Notes: a model not told the origin generated them from the sequence alone. A DNA stretch of 36,216 bases from Pseudomonadota bacterium (GCA_018240985.1 JAFEER010000302.1:1-36216), one strand, 5' to 3'; shown: positions 25,537 through 35,808, numbered from the stretch's first letter. A program made the numbers and translations.

Positions 25537-27555
25537 TCAGCTAAAAGGGCGGTGTGCCTGCCACCAGCCCAGCACCTGCGCCGCGGCTTCGCTTGCCGTG
25601 AGCGCCGAGCTGTCTAGCTGCAGAGCGTCTTGCGCAGGCACGAGCGGTGCGACGACGCGGGACTGATCCCTGGCGTCGCGCGCCTCAAGGTCTGCGCGAA
25701 GGTCGGAAATTCTAGCGGAAATTCCCTTCGAAATCAATTGCTTGTAGCGGCGCTGGGCACGGCACTCGGCGCTGGCGGTGAGAAACACCTTGAGCGGCGC
25801 ACTCGGAAAGATCACCGTGCCCATGTCGCGCCCGTCCGCCACCAGGCCCGGCAGGCGCCGGAAGCCGTGCTGCAGCGCGATCAAGGCCTTGCGCACCAGC
25901 GGCAGGGCGGAGACGCGCGAGGCGTTCATGCCGGCTTCTTCGGTGCGGATGGCGTCGGTCACTTCGGCCTGGGCGAGCCAGACGCGGCCGCCTTCAAATT
26001 GCACCGGCAACTGGCGTGCCAGTTTTGCGATGGAGGCCTCGTTCTCGGCGCTGATCGTCAAGCCGGCCTGCACCGCTGCCAGTGCCGTGATGCGGTAGAG
26101 CGCGCCCGAATCGAGGAAGTGATAGCCGAGCTGCTGCGCCACGGCCGCGGCCACCGTGCCTTTGCCCGAGGCGGTGGGGCCGTCGATGCAGATCACGGGG
26201 ATGGCGGCGGCATCGGCACGGGCGACCGCAAACAGGGTCTCGAAGTAATCTGGGAAGGTCTTGGCGACGCATTTCGGGTCTTCGATGCGCTCGGGCAGGC
26301 CGGCCGGGTTGAAGGCCGCGAGCGAGAAGCACATGGCGACGCGGTGGTCGTCGTAGGTGTGGATGCTGGCGGGGCGCCAGTCGGCGGTGCTGGCGGGGGG
26401 CGTGACGCGCAGGTAGTCCGCGCCTTCTTCCACCCCGGCGCCGAGTTTGCGCAGCTCGATCGCCATGGCGGCGAGGCGGTCGGTTTCCTTCACGCGCCAA
26501 CTGGCGATATTGGTGAGGGTGGTCGTGCCCTCGGCATACAGCGCCATCACGGCCAGCGTCATCGCCGCGTCGGGGATGTGGTTGCAGTCAAGCTCTATCG
26601 CCTTCAGGGGCCAGCTGCCGCGTTCTATCTGTAGCCAGTTGGGGCCGCCTTCGACCCGCGCGCCCATGGCGCGGGCTGCCTCGACGAAGCGGATGTCGCC
26701 CTGGATGGAGTCCAGCCCCACGCCTAAAATTTTGATGCCATTCTGGCCGCCAGCGCCCGCCGCTATTGCGCCAAGCGCTATGAAATAACTGGCGGATGAG
26801 GCATCGGCCTCGACATGGATGCTGCCCGGCGACTGGTAGCGGCTGCCGGCGGGAATGGTGAAGCGCTGCCAGTTTTCATGGCGCACGGCGATGCCAAAGC
26901 GCGCCAGCAGCTCCAGCGTGATGTGGATATAGGGCTTGGAGATGAGCTCGCCCACGACCTCGATGGCCAGATCCTGCTTCTGTGCCACCAGCGGCAGCGC
27001 CATCAGCAGGGCGGTGAGGAACTGGCTCGAGACATCGCCACGCACGCGGATCGGCTCTTGCAACCGCAGCGCGGGCAGTCCGGCGCCATGCTGGATGCGC
27101 AGGGGCGGATAGCCGTCGTTGCCCAAATACTCGATCTGGCAGCCGAGCTGGCGCAGCGCTTCGACCAGGTCGCCGATGGGGCGTTCGTGCATGCGTGGCA
27201 CGCCCGAGAGTTCGTATTCGCCCCCCAGCAGCGCCAACGCCGCCGTGAGCGGGCGTATGGCTGTGCCGGCATTGCCCATGAAGAGCTTGGCCGGTGAGCG
27301 CGGCTTGGCGCCACCCAGGCCTGTGATGTGCACCAGGCCGTTACCACGCTCGTCCACGCCGCAGCCAAGCTGGCGCAGCGCGTCCAGCATCACGCGCGTG
27401 TCGTCCGAGGCCAGCAGGTCGTGCACCTCGGTCGTGCCCTGGCTCAGCGCGGCCAGCAGCAGCACGCGGTTGGAAATACTCTTGGAGCCGGGCAGCTGCA
27501 CCGTGCCACAGGCGGCGGTGAGCGGCGGCAGGTCGAGAAATGGCGTTGCAAACAT
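25537..27555 (-). CDS. aroA: Bifunctional EPSP synthase / cytidylate kinase (AroA-Cmk fusion)
   Basis: One continuous frame of 672 residues joins two enzymes. Residues 1 to about 440 are 3-phosphoshikimate 1-carboxyvinyltransferase (shikimate pathway): [58 protein letters not shown] and [14 protein letters not shown]. Residues from about 451 are cytidylate kinase, with the P-loop [34 protein letters not shown] and [20 protein letters not shown], which phosphorylates CMP/dCMP. No stop or start separates them. The ATG at 27555 overlaps the tyrA stop by one base (TGATG); the open frame runs far upstream to 28947 only in a shadow frame of tyrA and pheA. The same fusion is known from other Burkholderiales such as Bordetella, where it is annotated as bifunctional. 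Confidence 0.95.
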   Translation of the reverse strand: MFATPFLDLPPLTAACGTVQLPGSKSISNRVLLLAALSQGTTEVHDLLASDDTRVMLDALRQLGCGVDERGNGLVHITGLGGAKPRSPAKLFMGNAGTAIRPLTAALALLGGEYELSGVPRMHERPIGDLVEALRQLGCQIEYLGNDGYPPLRIQHGAGLPALRLQEPIRVRGDVSSQFLTALLMALPLVAQKQDLAIEVVGELISKPYIHITLELLARFGIAVRHENWQRFTIPAGSRYQSPGSIHVEADASSASYFIALGAIAAGAGGQNGIKILGVGLDSIQGDIRFVEAARAMGARVEGGPNWLQIERGSWPLKAIELDCNHIPDAAMTLAVMALYAEGTTTLTNIASWRVKETDRLAAMAIELRKLGAGVEEGADYLRVTPPASTADWRPASIHTYDDHRVAMCFSLAAFNPAGLPERIEDPKCVAKTFPDYFETLFAVARADAAAIPVICIDGPTASGKGTVAAAVAQQLGYHFLDSGALYRITALAAVQAGLTISAENEASIAKLARQLPVQFEGGRVWLAQAEVTDAIRTEEAGMNASRVSALPLVRKALIALQHGFRRLPGLVADGRDMGTVIFPSAPLKVFLTASAECRAQRRYKQLISKGISARISDLRADLEARDARDQSRVVAPLVPAQDALQLDSSALTASEAAAQVLGWWQAHRPFS

Positions 27556-28439
27556 CAGGCGTCCTTGGGGCCGCGCTGCGCGCCCATGCGCCAGTGCGCG
27601 CGGGTGTCGCTGGCCAGGGTGATCAGGTCTTCCAGGGGCCGGTCGGTGTCCGCGCGCATGGCGTCCTCCAGGTTTTGCAGCGCCTGCTTGAACAGCTGCG
27701 ACTGGGCCAGCACCTCGCTCTTGTTGGCGCGCAGGATGTCGCGCCACATCTTGGGGTCGCTGGCGGCGATGCGCGTGAAGTCGCGAAACCCCGGCCCGGC
27801 CAGTGCCAGCAGGGCGTCGGAGTTGGGCTGGCTGATGATGCTGCCGAGCATGGCAAAGGCCAGCATATGCGGCAGGTGGCTCACGGCGGCAAATGCCGCG
27901 TCGTGCGACTCGGGCGCCATGCTGCTCACGCGGCTGCCCAGCGCCGTCCACAGCGCCTCGGCGCGGCGCAGTTGCGAGGTGAGGGTGCGCTCCGTGGGTG
28001 TGAGGATGACCTGGCGGCCCCGGTACAGATCTGCCTCGGCATGCTCGACGCCCGAGACCTCGCGCCCCGTGATCGGGTGTGCGGGTACGAAGGAGCCGAA
28101 CTGGTCGCGCAGTGCATTGCGCGCCGCCAGCACTACGTCGGCCTTGGTGGAGCCCACGTCCATGACCAGCACCTGGGGCGTGATCAGGTGTTTGATGGCC
28201 CTGAGGGTGGCCTCGGTGGCCGCCACGGGCACGGCTAGCAGCACGATGTCGGCGCCGGCGGCTGCCAGCAGGGCCGAGGGCGCCTCCACGTCGATCACGC
28301 CGAGCTGGCGCGCGCGCTCTGTCGTGGAGGGCGACTTGCTGTAGCCGACCACGCGTTGCACCAGGCCGGCCTGTTTCAGGGCCAGCGCGAACGAGCCGCC
28401 CATGAGTCCGCAGCCGATCAGGCCAAGTTGCTCGAACAT
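27555..28439 (-). CDS. tyrA: Prephenate dehydrogenase
   Basis: This 294-residue NAD(P)-dependent enzyme oxidises prephenate to 4-hydroxyphenylpyruvate for tyrosine synthesis, or acts on arogenate. The Rossmann motif [16 protein letters not shown] is at residues 6-21, and [12 protein letters not shown] and [18 protein letters not shown] carry the conserved Ser and His of the active site (AHPITG). [13 protein letters not shown] is also typical. It has no ACT or chorismate mutase domain. It lies 9 bp after pheA and its TGA overlaps the aroA ATG. Cofactor and substrate specificity cannot be read from these motifs. Confidence 0.95.
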   Translation of the reverse strand: MFEQLGLIGCGLMGGSFALALKQAGLVQRVVGYSKSPSTTERARQLGVIDVEAPSALLAAAGADIVLLAVPVAATEATLRAIKHLITPQVLVMDVGSTKADVVLAARNALRDQFGSFVPAHPITGREVSGVEHAEADLYRGRQVILTPTERTLTSQLRRAEALWTALGSRVSSMAPESHDAAFAAVSHLPHMLAFAMLGSIISQPNSDALLALAGPGFRDFTRIAASDPKMWRDILRANKSEVLAQSQLFKQALQNLEDAMRADTDRPLEDLITLASDTRAHWRMGAQRGPKDA

Positions 28440-28448
28440 GTCCGCTCC

Positions 28449-29546
28449 TCAGGACGAAGCAGGGTAGGTGCCCAGCAGCTTGTAGAAGGCGCACAGCTGC
28501 TGCAGCTCGGCCAGTGCCTGGGCCACGTTCTCCTGCGCCGGATGGCCTTCGATGTCGATGTAGAAGTAGTACTCCCACTGGCCGGTGCGCGCCGGGCGGG
28601 ACTCGAAGCGTGTCATCGAGACACCGTATTTCTTCAGCGGCACCAGCAGGTCGTGCACTGCGCCGGGGCGGTTGGGCACGGAGATGATCAGGCTGGTGCA
28701 GTCTTTGCCGGTCGGCGCCGGCGTGGAGAGCGTATGCGGCAGGCAGATGACGGCGAAGCGCGTGCGGTTGTAGGCTTCGTCCTGGATGGCGTGGGCCACC
28801 ACATGCAGGCCGTATTGCTGGCCGGCGCGCTCGCTGGCCAGCGCCGCCCACGCCGGGTTGGTGGCTGCCAGGCGCGCGCCTTCGGCGTTGCTCGATACCG
28901 GTCGGCGCTCGGCATGCGGCAGATGTTTGGACAGCCAGGCCTGGCATTGCGCCAGCGCCTGCGGGTGGGCTAGTACGGCCTCGATGTGTTCCGCATGGTT
29001 GAGCAGACGCAGCAGGTTGTGGCGCACCAGCAGGCTCACCTCGCCCACCACATGGCAGGGCGTGTGCAGGAACATGTCGAGCGAGCGCGTGACCACGCCC
29101 TCGTTGGAGTTCTCCACCCCCACCACGCCGTATTGCGCGCTGCCGGCCGCCGTGGCGTGGAACACTTCGTCGAAATTGGCGCAGTACATCAGGTCGGCTG
29201 CGCCGCCAAAGTACTCGATGGCGGCCTGCTCGCAGAATGTGCCCTCGGGGCCGAGCACGGCCACGCGCTGTGGCGATTCGAGCGCCAGGCAGGCGGACAT
29301 GATCTCGCGCCAGATGGCGGCCACATGGGCGCCCTTGAGCGGGCCGGGGTTGGCCCGGGTGATCTTCTCGATCACCTGTGCCACGCGGTCGGGGCGAAAA
29401 TAGGGCGTGCCTTCGCGCTTCTTGATGTCGCCCACCTGCTCGGCGACGTGGGCGCGCTGGTTCAGCAGGGTGAGCAGTTGCTGGTCGATGCTGTCGATCT
29501 GTACGCGCAGTTTGGCGAGATCGGGGGAGGCTTGTGGTTCAGACAT
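28449..29546 (-). CDS. pheA: Chorismate mutase / prephenate dehydratase (P-protein)
   Basis: This 365-residue bifunctional enzyme makes phenylpyruvate from chorismate. Residues 8-90 are an AroQ chorismate mutase ([20 protein letters not shown]). The prephenate dehydratase domain follows, with [40 protein letters not shown] and ARFAVICLP-like elements. A C-terminal ACT domain with [20 protein letters not shown] and the ESRP motif in [19 protein letters not shown] should give feedback inhibition by phenylalanine. The ATG at 29546 is the family start. Palindrome B lies between it and serC. Confidence 0.96.
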   Translation of the reverse strand: MSEPQASPDLAKLRVQIDSIDQQLLTLLNQRAHVAEQVGDIKKREGTPYFRPDRVAQVIEKITRANPGPLKGAHVAAIWREIMSACLALESPQRVAVLGPEGTFCEQAAIEYFGGAADLMYCANFDEVFHATAAGSAQYGVVGVENSNEGVVTRSLDMFLHTPCHVVGEVSLLVRHNLLRLLNHAEHIEAVLAHPQALAQCQAWLSKHLPHAERRPVSSNAEGARLAATNPAWAALASERAGQQYGLHVVAHAIQDEAYNRTRFAVICLPHTLSTPAPTGKDCTSLIISVPNRPGAVHDLLVPLKKYGVSMTRFESRPARTGQWEYYFYIDIEGHPAQENVAQALAELQQLCAFYKLLGTYPASS

Positions 29547-29553
29547 TGGGGGA

Positions 29554-29640
29554 ACGTTGAGCGTTGGGCGTTATGCGTTGAGCGAGTTGCGGTGGGCGAT
29601 GCTTTCTTACGCTCAACGCAACACGCTGAGCGCACAACGT
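29554..29640. repeat. Long imperfect palindrome B between serC and pheA
   Basis: Arms at 29554-29584 and 29610-29640 pair over 31 bp with six mismatches and a 25-nt loop. As in palindrome A, the arms are made of GCGTTGAGCG and GCGTTNTGCGTT words. It begins 8 bp before the pheA start and ends 4 bp from the serC stop, in a 98-bp gap. A and B share sequence words and the same kind of position: inside one transcription unit, immediately after the stop of the upstream gene. Confidence 0.75.
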
Positions 29641-29644
29641 CGCC

Positions 29645-30754
29645 TTACGCGTGCTGGCGCTCGAACTCCTGCATGTAGTCCACCAGCGCCTGCACGCCTG
29701 CCAGCGGCATGGCGTTGTAGAGGCTGGCGCGCATGCCGCCCACGGACTTGTGGCCCTTGAGCTGCAGCAGGCCGCGCGCCTTGGCACCGGCCAGAAAGGC
29801 GTCGTTCCTGCTTTCGTCCTGCAGGAAGAAGGGGATGTTCATGCGCGAGCGGCAGTTGGCCGCCACCTTGTTGACGTAGAAGCCGGATTGGTCGATGAAG
29901 TCGTACAGCAGCCTGGCCTTGGCAATGCTGCGCAGCTCCATCGCAGCCACACCGCAGGCGTTGCCCTCACGCTGGCGCTTGAGCCACTGGAAGGTCAGGC
30001 CGGCCATGTAGATGCCCCAGGTGGGCGGCGTGTTGTACATCGAATGGTTGTCGGCCACGATACGGTAATCGAAGGCGCTGGGGCAGGTGCTCAATGCGTG
30101 GCCGAGCAGGTCATCACGCACGATGACGATGGTCAGTCCCGCCGGCCCGATGTTCTTTTGCGCTCCGCCAAAGGCCAGGCCGACGCGGCTCCAGTCGACC
30201 GGGCGCGAGGTCACATGCGAGGAAAAGTCGATCACCAGCGGTGCGTCGCTGCCCAGGTTTTTCAGGTCGGGCAGCTCGTGGAATTCGACGCCGTGGATGG
30301 TCTCGTTGCTGCAGATGTGCACGTAGCTGGCGCCGCGCGACAGCTGCCAGCCGGCCGGGTCGGGCAGGGTGGTGAAGTGGCTCGCCTCGCCCGATGCTGC
30401 GGTGTGCACCTCGGCCGCGTACTTCTGCGCCTCCTTGCGCGACTTCTGGCTCCAGCTGCCGGTGACGACGAAATCCACCGTGGCGGCGCGCGAGAGGTTC
30501 AGCGGCACGATGGCGTTTTCGGCCAGGCCGCCGCCCTGCATGAACAGGATCTTGTACTCGGGTGGCACGGCCAGCAGCTCGCGCAGGTCGCTCTCGGCCT
30601 GCTCATAGATGCTGATGAACTCCTTGCCGCGGTGGCTCATCTCCATCACACCCATGCCGCTGCCATGCCAGTTGAGCATCTCGGCCGCTGCCTGCTGCAG
30701 CACCTCTTCGGGGATGACGGCCGGGCCGGCCGAGAAGTTGTAGGGGCGGTTCAT
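29645..30754 (-). CDS. serC: Phosphoserine aminotransferase
   Basis: This 369-residue PLP enzyme converts 3-phosphohydroxypyruvate to phosphoserine (serine synthesis) and also acts in pyridoxal phosphate synthesis. Recognisable parts are [56 protein letters not shown] and the PLP-lysine segment [40 protein letters not shown] ends the fold. The ATG at 30754 is the family start. It follows gyrA with a 66-bp gap that contains motif copy 3 (30792-30807). Confidence 0.96.
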   Translation of the reverse strand: MNRPYNFSAGPAVIPEEVLQQAAAEMLNWHGSGMGVMEMSHRGKEFISIYEQAESDLRELLAVPPEYKILFMQGGGLAENAIVPLNLSRAATVDFVVTGSWSQKSRKEAQKYAAEVHTAASGEASHFTTLPDPAGWQLSRGASYVHICSNETIHGVEFHELPDLKNLGSDAPLVIDFSSHVTSRPVDWSRVGLAFGGAQKNIGPAGLTIVIVRDDLLGHALSTCPSAFDYRIVADNHSMYNTPPTWGIYMAGLTFQWLKRQREGNACGVAAMELRSIAKARLLYDFIDQSGFYVNKVAANCRSRMNIPFFLQDESRNDAFLAGAKARGLLQLKGHKSVGGMRASLYNAMPLAGVQALVDYMQEFERQHA

Positions 30755-30791
30755 GGTTTCCAGTCAAATCAGCCTTTAACGCATGCTCAGT

Positions 30792-30807
30792 AAGCGCTTG
30801 CAGCTAT
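30792..30807 (-). repeat. 16-bp dispersed motif AAGCGC-N3-CAGCTAT, copy 3
   Basis: The plus strand reads AAGCGCTTGCAGCTAT. On the minus strand the motif begins 13 nt past the gyrA TGA (30821-30823), in the gyrA-serC gap. The 13 fixed bases are identical to the copies after trhP and tolA. Confidence 0.7.
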
Positions 30808-30820
30808 TGTTTTTGAATTT

Positions 30821-33451
30821 TCAGCCTTCGGTGGGTGTGGCGTCCGCACCATCTGCTTCGGCGGCATTGGCATCGTTTTCGACGATGCGCTGCAGTCCGG
30901 ACAACTTGGCGCCCTCGTCCAGGTTGATCAAGGTGACGCCCTGCGTGGCGCGGCCCAGCTCGCGAATCTCGGCCACGCGCGTGCGCACCAGCACCCCGGT
31001 GTCGGTGATCAGCATGATCTCGTCGTCGGCATGCACCAGTGTGGCGGCCACGACCTTGCCGTTGCGCTCGGACTGCTGGATGGCGATCATGCCCTTGGTG
31101 CCGCGGCCGTGGCGCGTGTATTCAATGATGCTGGTGCGCTTGCCGTAGCCGTTCTCGGTCGCGGTGAGCACGCTTTGCGCCTCGTCCTCGGCCACCAGCA
31201 TGGCGATCACGCTCTGGCCTTCCTCGAGCTGCATGCCCTTGACGCCGCGCGCGTTGCGGCCCATCGGACGCACGTCGTTTTCGTCAAAGCGAACCGCCTT
31301 GCCGCCGTCGGAGAAAAGCATCACGTCATGTTCGCCATCGGTCAGCGCCGCGCCGATGAGGTAGTCACCTTCGTCCAGGCCGACGGCGATGATGCCGGCC
31401 TTGCGCGGGTTGCTGAACTCGTCGAGCGCAGTCTTCTTCACCGTGCCCATGCTGGTGGTCATGAAGACGTAGCGGTCGGCAGGAAAGCTGCGCATATCAC
31501 CCGTGAGCGCCAGCACGACGTTGATTTTCTCGCCCTCCTGCAACGGGAACATGTTGACGATGGGCCGGCCGCGCGAATTGCGCGAGCCGGCTGGCACTTC
31601 CCACACCTTGAGCCAGTACAGCCGGCCGCGGTTGGAGAAGCACAGGATGTAGTCGTGCGTGTTGGCGATGAAGAGCTGGTCGATCCAGTCATCCTCTTTG
31701 GTTGCGGTGGCCTGCTTGCCGCGTCCGCCGCGCTTCTGTGCACGGTATTCGGAGAGGGGTTGGCTCTTGATATAGCCGGTGTGCGACAGCGTCACCACCA
31801 TGTCGGTGGGCGTGATCAGGTCTTCGGTGGACAGGTCTTGCGCGCTGTGCTCGATGGCGCTGCGACGCGCCCCCAGCTTGGTCTGGCCAAACTCCTGGCG
31901 CACTGCGGAGAGTTCTTCGCCAATGATCGTCGAGACGCGGGCGGGCTTGGCCAGGATGTCCAGCAGATCTTCGATGACCGCCATCACGTCCTTGTATTCG
32001 GCCACGATCTTGTCCTGCTCCAGGCCGGTCAGGCGCTGCAGGCGCATCTGCAGGATCTCTTGCGCCTGCGTGTCCGAGAGGCGGTAAAGGCCGCTGTCCT
32101 GCATGCCGAATTCGCGCTCCAGCCCGTCCGGGCGGTAGTCGTCGGCGTTAACGATGCCGCCATCTTCGCGCGTGCGCGTCAGCATCTCGCGTACCAACTG
32201 GCTGTCCCAGCTGCGACTCATCAGCTCGGCCTTGGCCACGGGTGGCGTCGGGGCGTTGCGGATGATGCGGATGAACTCGTCGATATTGGCCAGCGCCACG
32301 GCCAGGCCTTCCAGCACATGGCCGCGTTCGCGCGCCTTGCGCAGCTCGAACACGGTGCGCCGCGTTACCACCTCGCGGCGGTGGCCGATGAAGACCTCGA
32401 TCAAGTCCTTCAGGTTGCACAGCTTGGGCTGGCCATCGACCAGCGCCACCATGTTCATGCCGAAGGTGTCCTGCAGCTGCGTCTGTTTGTACAGGTTGTT
32501 CAGCACCACCTCGGGCACTTCGCCGCGCTTCAATTCAATCACCAGGCGCATGCCGGACTTGTCCGACTCGTCCTGGATGTGGCTGATGCCCTCCAATTTC
32601 TTCTCGTGCACCAACTCGGCCATGCGCTCCTGCAGCGTCTTCTTGTTGACCTGGTAGGGCAGTTCGTCAACGATGATCGCCTGGCGCTGGCCCTTGTCGA
32701 TGTCTTCGAAGTGCACCTTGGCACGCATCACCACGCGGCCACGCCCGGTGCGGTAGCCGTCTTTGACGCCGGAAATCCCGTAGATGATGCCGGCGGTGGG
32801 GAAGTCTGGCGCCGGGACGATTTCCATCAGTTCGTCGATCGTTGCCTCGGGGTGGCGCAGCAGGTGCAGGCAGGCGTCCACCACCTCGTTCAGGTTGTGT
32901 GGCGGAATATTGGTCGCCATGCCCACGGCAATGCCGGCACTGCCATTGACCAGCAGGTTCGGCAAGCGGCTGGGGAGCACCAGCGGTTCCTTCTCGCTGC
33001 CGTCGTAGTTGGGGCCGAAGTCCACCGTCTCCTTGTCTATGTCGGCCAGCATTTCGTGGGCGATCTTCGACAGGCGGATTTCCGTATAGCGCATGGCGGC
33101 GGCGTTGTCGCCGTCCACCGAGCCGAAGTTGCCCTGGCCGTCCACCAGCATGTGGCGCAACGAGAAATCCTGCGCCATGCGCACTATGGTGTCGTACACC
33201 GCACTGTCGCCGTGCGGGTGGTACTTGCCGATCACGTCGCCGACGATACGCGCCGATTTCTTGTACGGCCGGTTCCAGTCATTGTTCAGCTCGTGCATCG
33301 CGTAGAGCACGCGCCGGTGCACGGGCTTCAGGCCGTCGCGTGCGTCGGGCAGCGCGCGGCCGACGATCACGCTCATGGCGTAATCGAGGTAGCTGCGGCG
33401 CATCTCCTCTTCTAGGCTGATCGGCAGAGTTTCTTTGGCAAACTGGGTCAT
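30821..33451 (-). CDS. gyrA: DNA gyrase subunit A
   Basis: This 876-residue protein (E. coli GyrA, 875) is the DNA breakage-reunion subunit of gyrase. The catalytic tyrosine is Y122 in [13 protein letters not shown]. The quinolone-determining region [19 protein letters not shown] has S83 and D87, the residues found in susceptible E. coli, so no classical resistance substitution is seen at these two positions. The C-terminal pinwheel domain carries the GyrA-box-like QKRGGRGK. The ATG at 33451 is followed by [20 protein letters not shown]. It is the first gene of the serC-pheA-tyrA-aroA/cmk-rpsA supraoperon and is divergent from ompA. Confidence 0.97.
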   Translation of the reverse strand: MTQFAKETLPISLEEEMRRSYLDYAMSVIVGRALPDARDGLKPVHRRVLYAMHELNNDWNRPYKKSARIVGDVIGKYHPHGDSAVYDTIVRMAQDFSLRHMLVDGQGNFGSVDGDNAAAMRYTEIRLSKIAHEMLADIDKETVDFGPNYDGSEKEPLVLPSRLPNLLVNGSAGIAVGMATNIPPHNLNEVVDACLHLLRHPEATIDELMEIVPAPDFPTAGIIYGISGVKDGYRTGRGRVVMRAKVHFEDIDKGQRQAIIVDELPYQVNKKTLQERMAELVHEKKLEGISHIQDESDKSGMRLVIELKRGEVPEVVLNNLYKQTQLQDTFGMNMVALVDGQPKLCNLKDLIEVFIGHRREVVTRRTVFELRKARERGHVLEGLAVALANIDEFIRIIRNAPTPPVAKAELMSRSWDSQLVREMLTRTREDGGIVNADDYRPDGLEREFGMQDSGLYRLSDTQAQEILQMRLQRLTGLEQDKIVAEYKDVMAVIEDLLDILAKPARVSTIIGEELSAVRQEFGQTKLGARRSAIEHSAQDLSTEDLITPTDMVVTLSHTGYIKSQPLSEYRAQKRGGRGKQATATKEDDWIDQLFIANTHDYILCFSNRGRLYWLKVWEVPAGSRNSRGRPIVNMFPLQEGEKINVVLALTGDMRSFPADRYVFMTTSMGTVKKTALDEFSNPRKAGIIAVGLDEGDYLIGAALTDGEHDVMLFSDGGKAVRFDENDVRPMGRNARGVKGMQLEEGQSVIAMLVAEDEAQSVLTATENGYGKRTSIIEYTRHGRGTKGMIAIQQSERNGKVVAATLVHADDEIMLITDTGVLVRTRVAEIRELGRATQGVTLINLDEGAKLSGLQRIVENDANAAEADGADATPTEG

Positions 33452-33484
33452 GGAGGAGGGCGCGTACGACAGGGCGAAAGGGTC

Positions 33485-33490
33485 ATTTTA
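33485..33490 (-). promoter_or_regulatory. gyrA: Candidate -10 box of the gyrA promoter
   Basis: On the minus strand TAAAAT lies 34 bp before the gyrA ATG, in a fitting position for a short leader. No good -35 hexamer sits at 17 bp; a TTGCCA occurs only 14 bp upstream. The 229-bp gyrA-ompA gap must hold both divergent promoters. Confidence 0.35.
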
Positions 33491-33588
33491 GGCGCAAGCG
33501 CTTGTGGCAACTACGCAACATATAGCGCTGAATGCGCATTCGTCTTACGTTTGGAGGGCGTTTCTAGGTCATTTTCGGCTATCACGTA

Positions 33589-33597
33589 TGGCACAAT
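33589..33597 (+). promoter_or_regulatory. ompA: Candidate extended -10 promoter of ompA
   Basis: TGGCACAAT matches an extended -10 (TG-N-CACAAT), placed 84 bp before the ompA ATG. A -35 with canonical spacing is weak (TCATTT at 33569-33574). A leader of about 75 nt would result, as is common for highly expressed porin-type genes. Confidence 0.35.
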
Positions 33598-33680
33598 CAT
33601 TTCAACGTTTTTGGTGGTGGTCACTGATGACGTCCCTGATTTCGCAGCGCGGCTGCGCCTTAATCCCCAAGAGGAGAACC

Positions 33681-34331
33681 ATGAAGAAACTGAACAAAGT
33701 GGCAATGTTGCTGGCCGCTGCCGTGATCGCAACCTCGGCAGGCGCTCAAATCAAGGCTGCTGATGGCGGCAAGGTTGTCGACAACTGGCAAAACGGCACG
33801 GGCGAGTTGGTCTGGAAGAATGGCACCAACGAACTGTGCTGGCGCGATGCCAACTGGACGCCTGCTACCGCTGCCGAAGGTTGCGATGGCGCCTTGGTGA
33901 AGGCTGCGCCCGCCCCTGCGCCAGCCGCTGCGCCGGCTGCTGCTGCTCCCGCACCTGCGCCCGCTCCCGCAGCCGCCAGCAAGGTCACCTACGCTGCCGA
34001 CGCGTTCTTCGACTTCGACAAGTCTGTCCTGAAGCCCGAAGGCAAGGCCAAGCTGGACGACCTGGTCTCCAAGGTCAAGGGCATCAATCTGGAAGTGATC
34101 ATTGCCGTGGGCCATACCGACTCCGTCGGTACCGACGCCTACAACCAGAAGCTGTCGGTGCGTCGTGCCGAGGCCGTGAAGGCCTACCTGGTGTCCAAGG
34201 GCATCGAAAAGAACCGCGTCTACACTGAAGGCAAGGGCAAGAAGCAGCCCATCGCCGACAACAAGACCAAGGAAGGCCGCGCCAAGAACCGTCGCGTGGA
34301 AATCGAAGTCGTTGGCACTCGCGCCAACTGA
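33681..34331 (+). CDS. ompA: OmpA-family outer-membrane/peptidoglycan-binding protein, no beta-barrel
   Basis: This 216-residue protein starts with a signal peptide (residues 1-22, KKLNKVAMLLAAAVIATSAGA). A short domain of about 45 residues with two cysteines (LCWRDANW and AEGCDGA) is followed by an Ala/Pro-rich linker (about 75-98) and an OmpA C-terminal domain. That domain has the binding elements FFDFDKSVLKPEGKAKLDDL, VGHTDSVGTDAYNQKLSVRR and AKNRRVEIEV, where Asp and Arg hold diaminopimelate of peptidoglycan. The length is far too short for an eight-stranded barrel, as in related Bordetella and Neisseria (RmpM) proteins. The ATG at 33681 has the strong Shine-Dalgarno GAGGAGA; longer frames add no signal sequence. 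A strong terminator follows at once. Confidence 0.93.
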   Translation: MKKLNKVAMLLAAAVIATSAGAQIKAADGGKVVDNWQNGTGELVWKNGTNELCWRDANWTPATAAEGCDGALVKAAPAPAPAAAPAAAAPAPAPAPAAASKVTYAADAFFDFDKSVLKPEGKAKLDDLVSKVKGINLEVIIAVGHTDSVGTDAYNQKLSVRRAEAVKAYLVSKGIEKNRVYTEGKGKKQPIADNKTKEGRAKNRRVEIEVVGTRAN

Positions 34332-34345
34332 TCGTTCCAGCAGTC

Positions 34346-34375
34346 AAAAAAAGCCCCGGCGACGGGGCTTTTTTT
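34346..34375. terminator. ompA: Strong terminator after ompA, GNRA-type loop
   Basis: A perfect 13-bp stem, AAAAAAAGCCCCG (34346-34358) with CGGGGCTTTTTTT (34363-34375), encloses the tetraloop GCGA. The T-run follows on the plus strand and the A-run gives a T-run on the minus strand, so it could act in both directions. It lies 14 bp past the ompA stop and 33 bp before the ubiG start. Confidence 0.93.
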
Positions 34376-34408
34376 ATGGTTCGGCAACTCCAATGGGACA
34401 ATATTCGC

Positions 34409-35128
34409 ATGATCGAATCTGTAAACGCCGACCCGGCTGAACTAGCTAAATTTTCGGAGCTTGCCCATCGTTGGTGGGATGCTGATGGCGAATTCCGTCC
34501 ATTGCACCAGATCAACCCTCTGCGCCTCGATTGGATCAATCAGCTGTCGCCGCTGGAAGGCCAGCGTGTGCTTGACGTGGGCTGCGGCGGTGGCATTCTT
34601 TCCGACTCCATGGCACGCAAGGGAGCAGACGTCACGGGCATCGACCTGGCCACCAAGGCGCTGCGCGTAGCCCGCCTGCACGCGCTGGAGGTGCAGACCC
34701 CAGGCATCCAGTATCGCGAGATCAGTGCCGAGGCATTGGCCGAGGAAGTGCCGGCCTCGTTCGACACCGTGACCTGTATGGAAATGCTGGAGCATGTGCC
34801 GGATCCGCAGTCAGTGGTAAGTGCCTGCGCACGGCTGGTGAAACCTGGTGGCTGGGTATTTTTTTCCACCATCAACCGCAATCCCAAGGCCTTTGCGCTG
34901 GCTATCGTCGGCGCCGAATACCTGCTCAGAATGCTGCCGCAGGGCACTCACGAATACGCAAAATTCATCCAGCCCAGTGAACTGGCTGCCGCCTGCCGCC
35001 ATGCGCACCTGGACGTGCTGCACACACGTGGCATGCAGTTCAATCCCTTGACGGGGCGTTACCGGCTCGGCCAAGACACCAGCGTCAACTACCTGTTTGC
35101 CACTCGGCGCCCAGCGGCATCAACATGA
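34409..35128 (+). CDS. ubiG: Ubiquinone biosynthesis O-methyltransferase UbiG
   Basis: This 239-residue SAM-dependent enzyme (E. coli UbiG, 240) performs both O-methylations in ubiquinone synthesis. Family features are ELAHRWWDADGEFRPLHQIN near the start, the SAM motif RVLDVGCGGGILSDSMARKG, followed by DVTGIDLATKAL, and TCMEMLEHVPDP with VKPGGWVFFSTINRNPKAF. The ATG at 34409 is preceded by a weak site; an ATG at 34376 lies in the terminator and is unlikely. The gph start overlaps its stop (ATGA). Confidence 0.95.
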   Translation: MIESVNADPAELAKFSELAHRWWDADGEFRPLHQINPLRLDWINQLSPLEGQRVLDVGCGGGILSDSMARKGADVTGIDLATKALRVARLHALEVQTPGIQYREISAEALAEEVPASFDTVTCMEMLEHVPDPQSVVSACARLVKPGGWVFFSTINRNPKAFALAIVGAEYLLRMLPQGTHEYAKFIQPSELAAACRHAHLDVLHTRGMQFNPLTGRYRLGQDTSVNYLFATRRPAAST

Positions 35129-35796
35129 ATTCGTTTCACAACATACGCGCGGTATTGTTCGATCTGGACGGCACCTTGATCGACAGCGCGCCAGATCTTG
35201 GCGCCGCAGCAGACAGGCTGCGCACGGATCGTGGCCTCCAGTCATTGCCGCTTCAGGCATACCGCCCGCTGGCGGGGACCGGTGCGCGTGGAATGCTGTC
35301 GGTGGCTTTCGGCATCACTCCGGAACACCCTGATTTTCCCGATCTGCGCGAAGAGTTCTTCACCAATTACGAGCGCTGCATCCATGAACGCACCGATGTG
35401 TTTTCGGGTGTACCAGAGCTTGTCACCAGTCTTGTGCAGCGCTCGCTGAAATGGGGTGTGGTGACGAACAAGATCTCACGCTTCACTTCACTCATCGCGC
35501 AGCGGGTTGCGCTGTTCGAGGGCGCGGGAGCCATCGTCAGCGGAGACAGCACACCCTATGCCAAGCCGCATCCTGCGCCCTTGCTGGCTGCCGCCGAGCG
35601 CCTGGGATTGGAAGCCCGTGAATGCATCTATGTAGGGGATGACGAGCGTGACATCCAGGCCGGCCGAGCCGCCGGGATGGGCACCGTCGCCGCCATGTAC
35701 GGTTACCTGGGCGCTGGTGCCACGCCGGAAGGGTGGGGCGCAGATGCCATGATTTATTCCCCGCTAGACCTCTTGAAATTGCTCAAACCGCACTAA
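35125..35796 (+). CDS. gph: Phosphoglycolate phosphatase-type HAD hydrolase
   Basis: This 223-residue HAD-superfamily phosphatase has motif I VLFDLDGTLIDSAPD with the nucleophile aspartate, motif II WGVVTNKISRF, the motif III lysine in YAKPHPAPLLAAAERL, and motif IV YVGDDERDIQAGRAAGM. Its likely role is removal of 2-phosphoglycolate, by family and by the ubiG-gph pairing seen across Proteobacteria; HAD specificity is hard to fix from sequence. The ATG overlaps the ubiG stop, so translation is coupled. The ssrA promoter overlaps its 3' end. Confidence 0.92.
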   Translation: MNSFHNIRAVLFDLDGTLIDSAPDLGAAADRLRTDRGLQSLPLQAYRPLAGTGARGMLSVAFGITPEHPDFPDLREEFFTNYERCIHERTDVFSGVPELVTSLVQRSLKWGVVTNKISRFTSLIAQRVALFEGAGAIVSGDSTPYAKPHPAPLLAAAERLGLEARECIYVGDDERDIQAGRAAGMGTVAAMYGYLGAGATPEGWGADAMIYSPLDLLKLLKPH

Positions 35797-35799
35797 AAT
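35773..35799 (+). promoter_or_regulatory. ssrA: Candidate ssrA promoter
   Basis: TTGAAA (35773-35778) and TAAAAT (35794-35799) are spaced 15 bp and precede the mature tmRNA start at 35809 by the expected distance from a -10 box. The spacing is shorter than the optimum. It overlaps the gph stop codon, so gph and ssrA are likely separate units. Confidence 0.5.
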
Positions 35800-35808
35800 T
35801 GAACTCAT

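Noticed and set aside
27556-28947. Upstream extension of the aroA-cmk frame giving 1136 codons
   Set aside because: The extra part is the out-of-frame reading of tyrA and pheA; AroA homology begins at the ATG at 27555.
31031-33415. 794-codon plus-strand open frame opposite gyrA
   Set aside because: It is exactly antisense to a textbook GyrA, is rich in His, Gly and Val as expected for a high-GC shadow frame, and has no domain or ribosome site.
33452-33680. N-terminal extension of ompA to 33504
   Set aside because: The extension has no signal sequence; the ATG at 33681 has a strong Shine-Dalgarno and a clean signal peptide.
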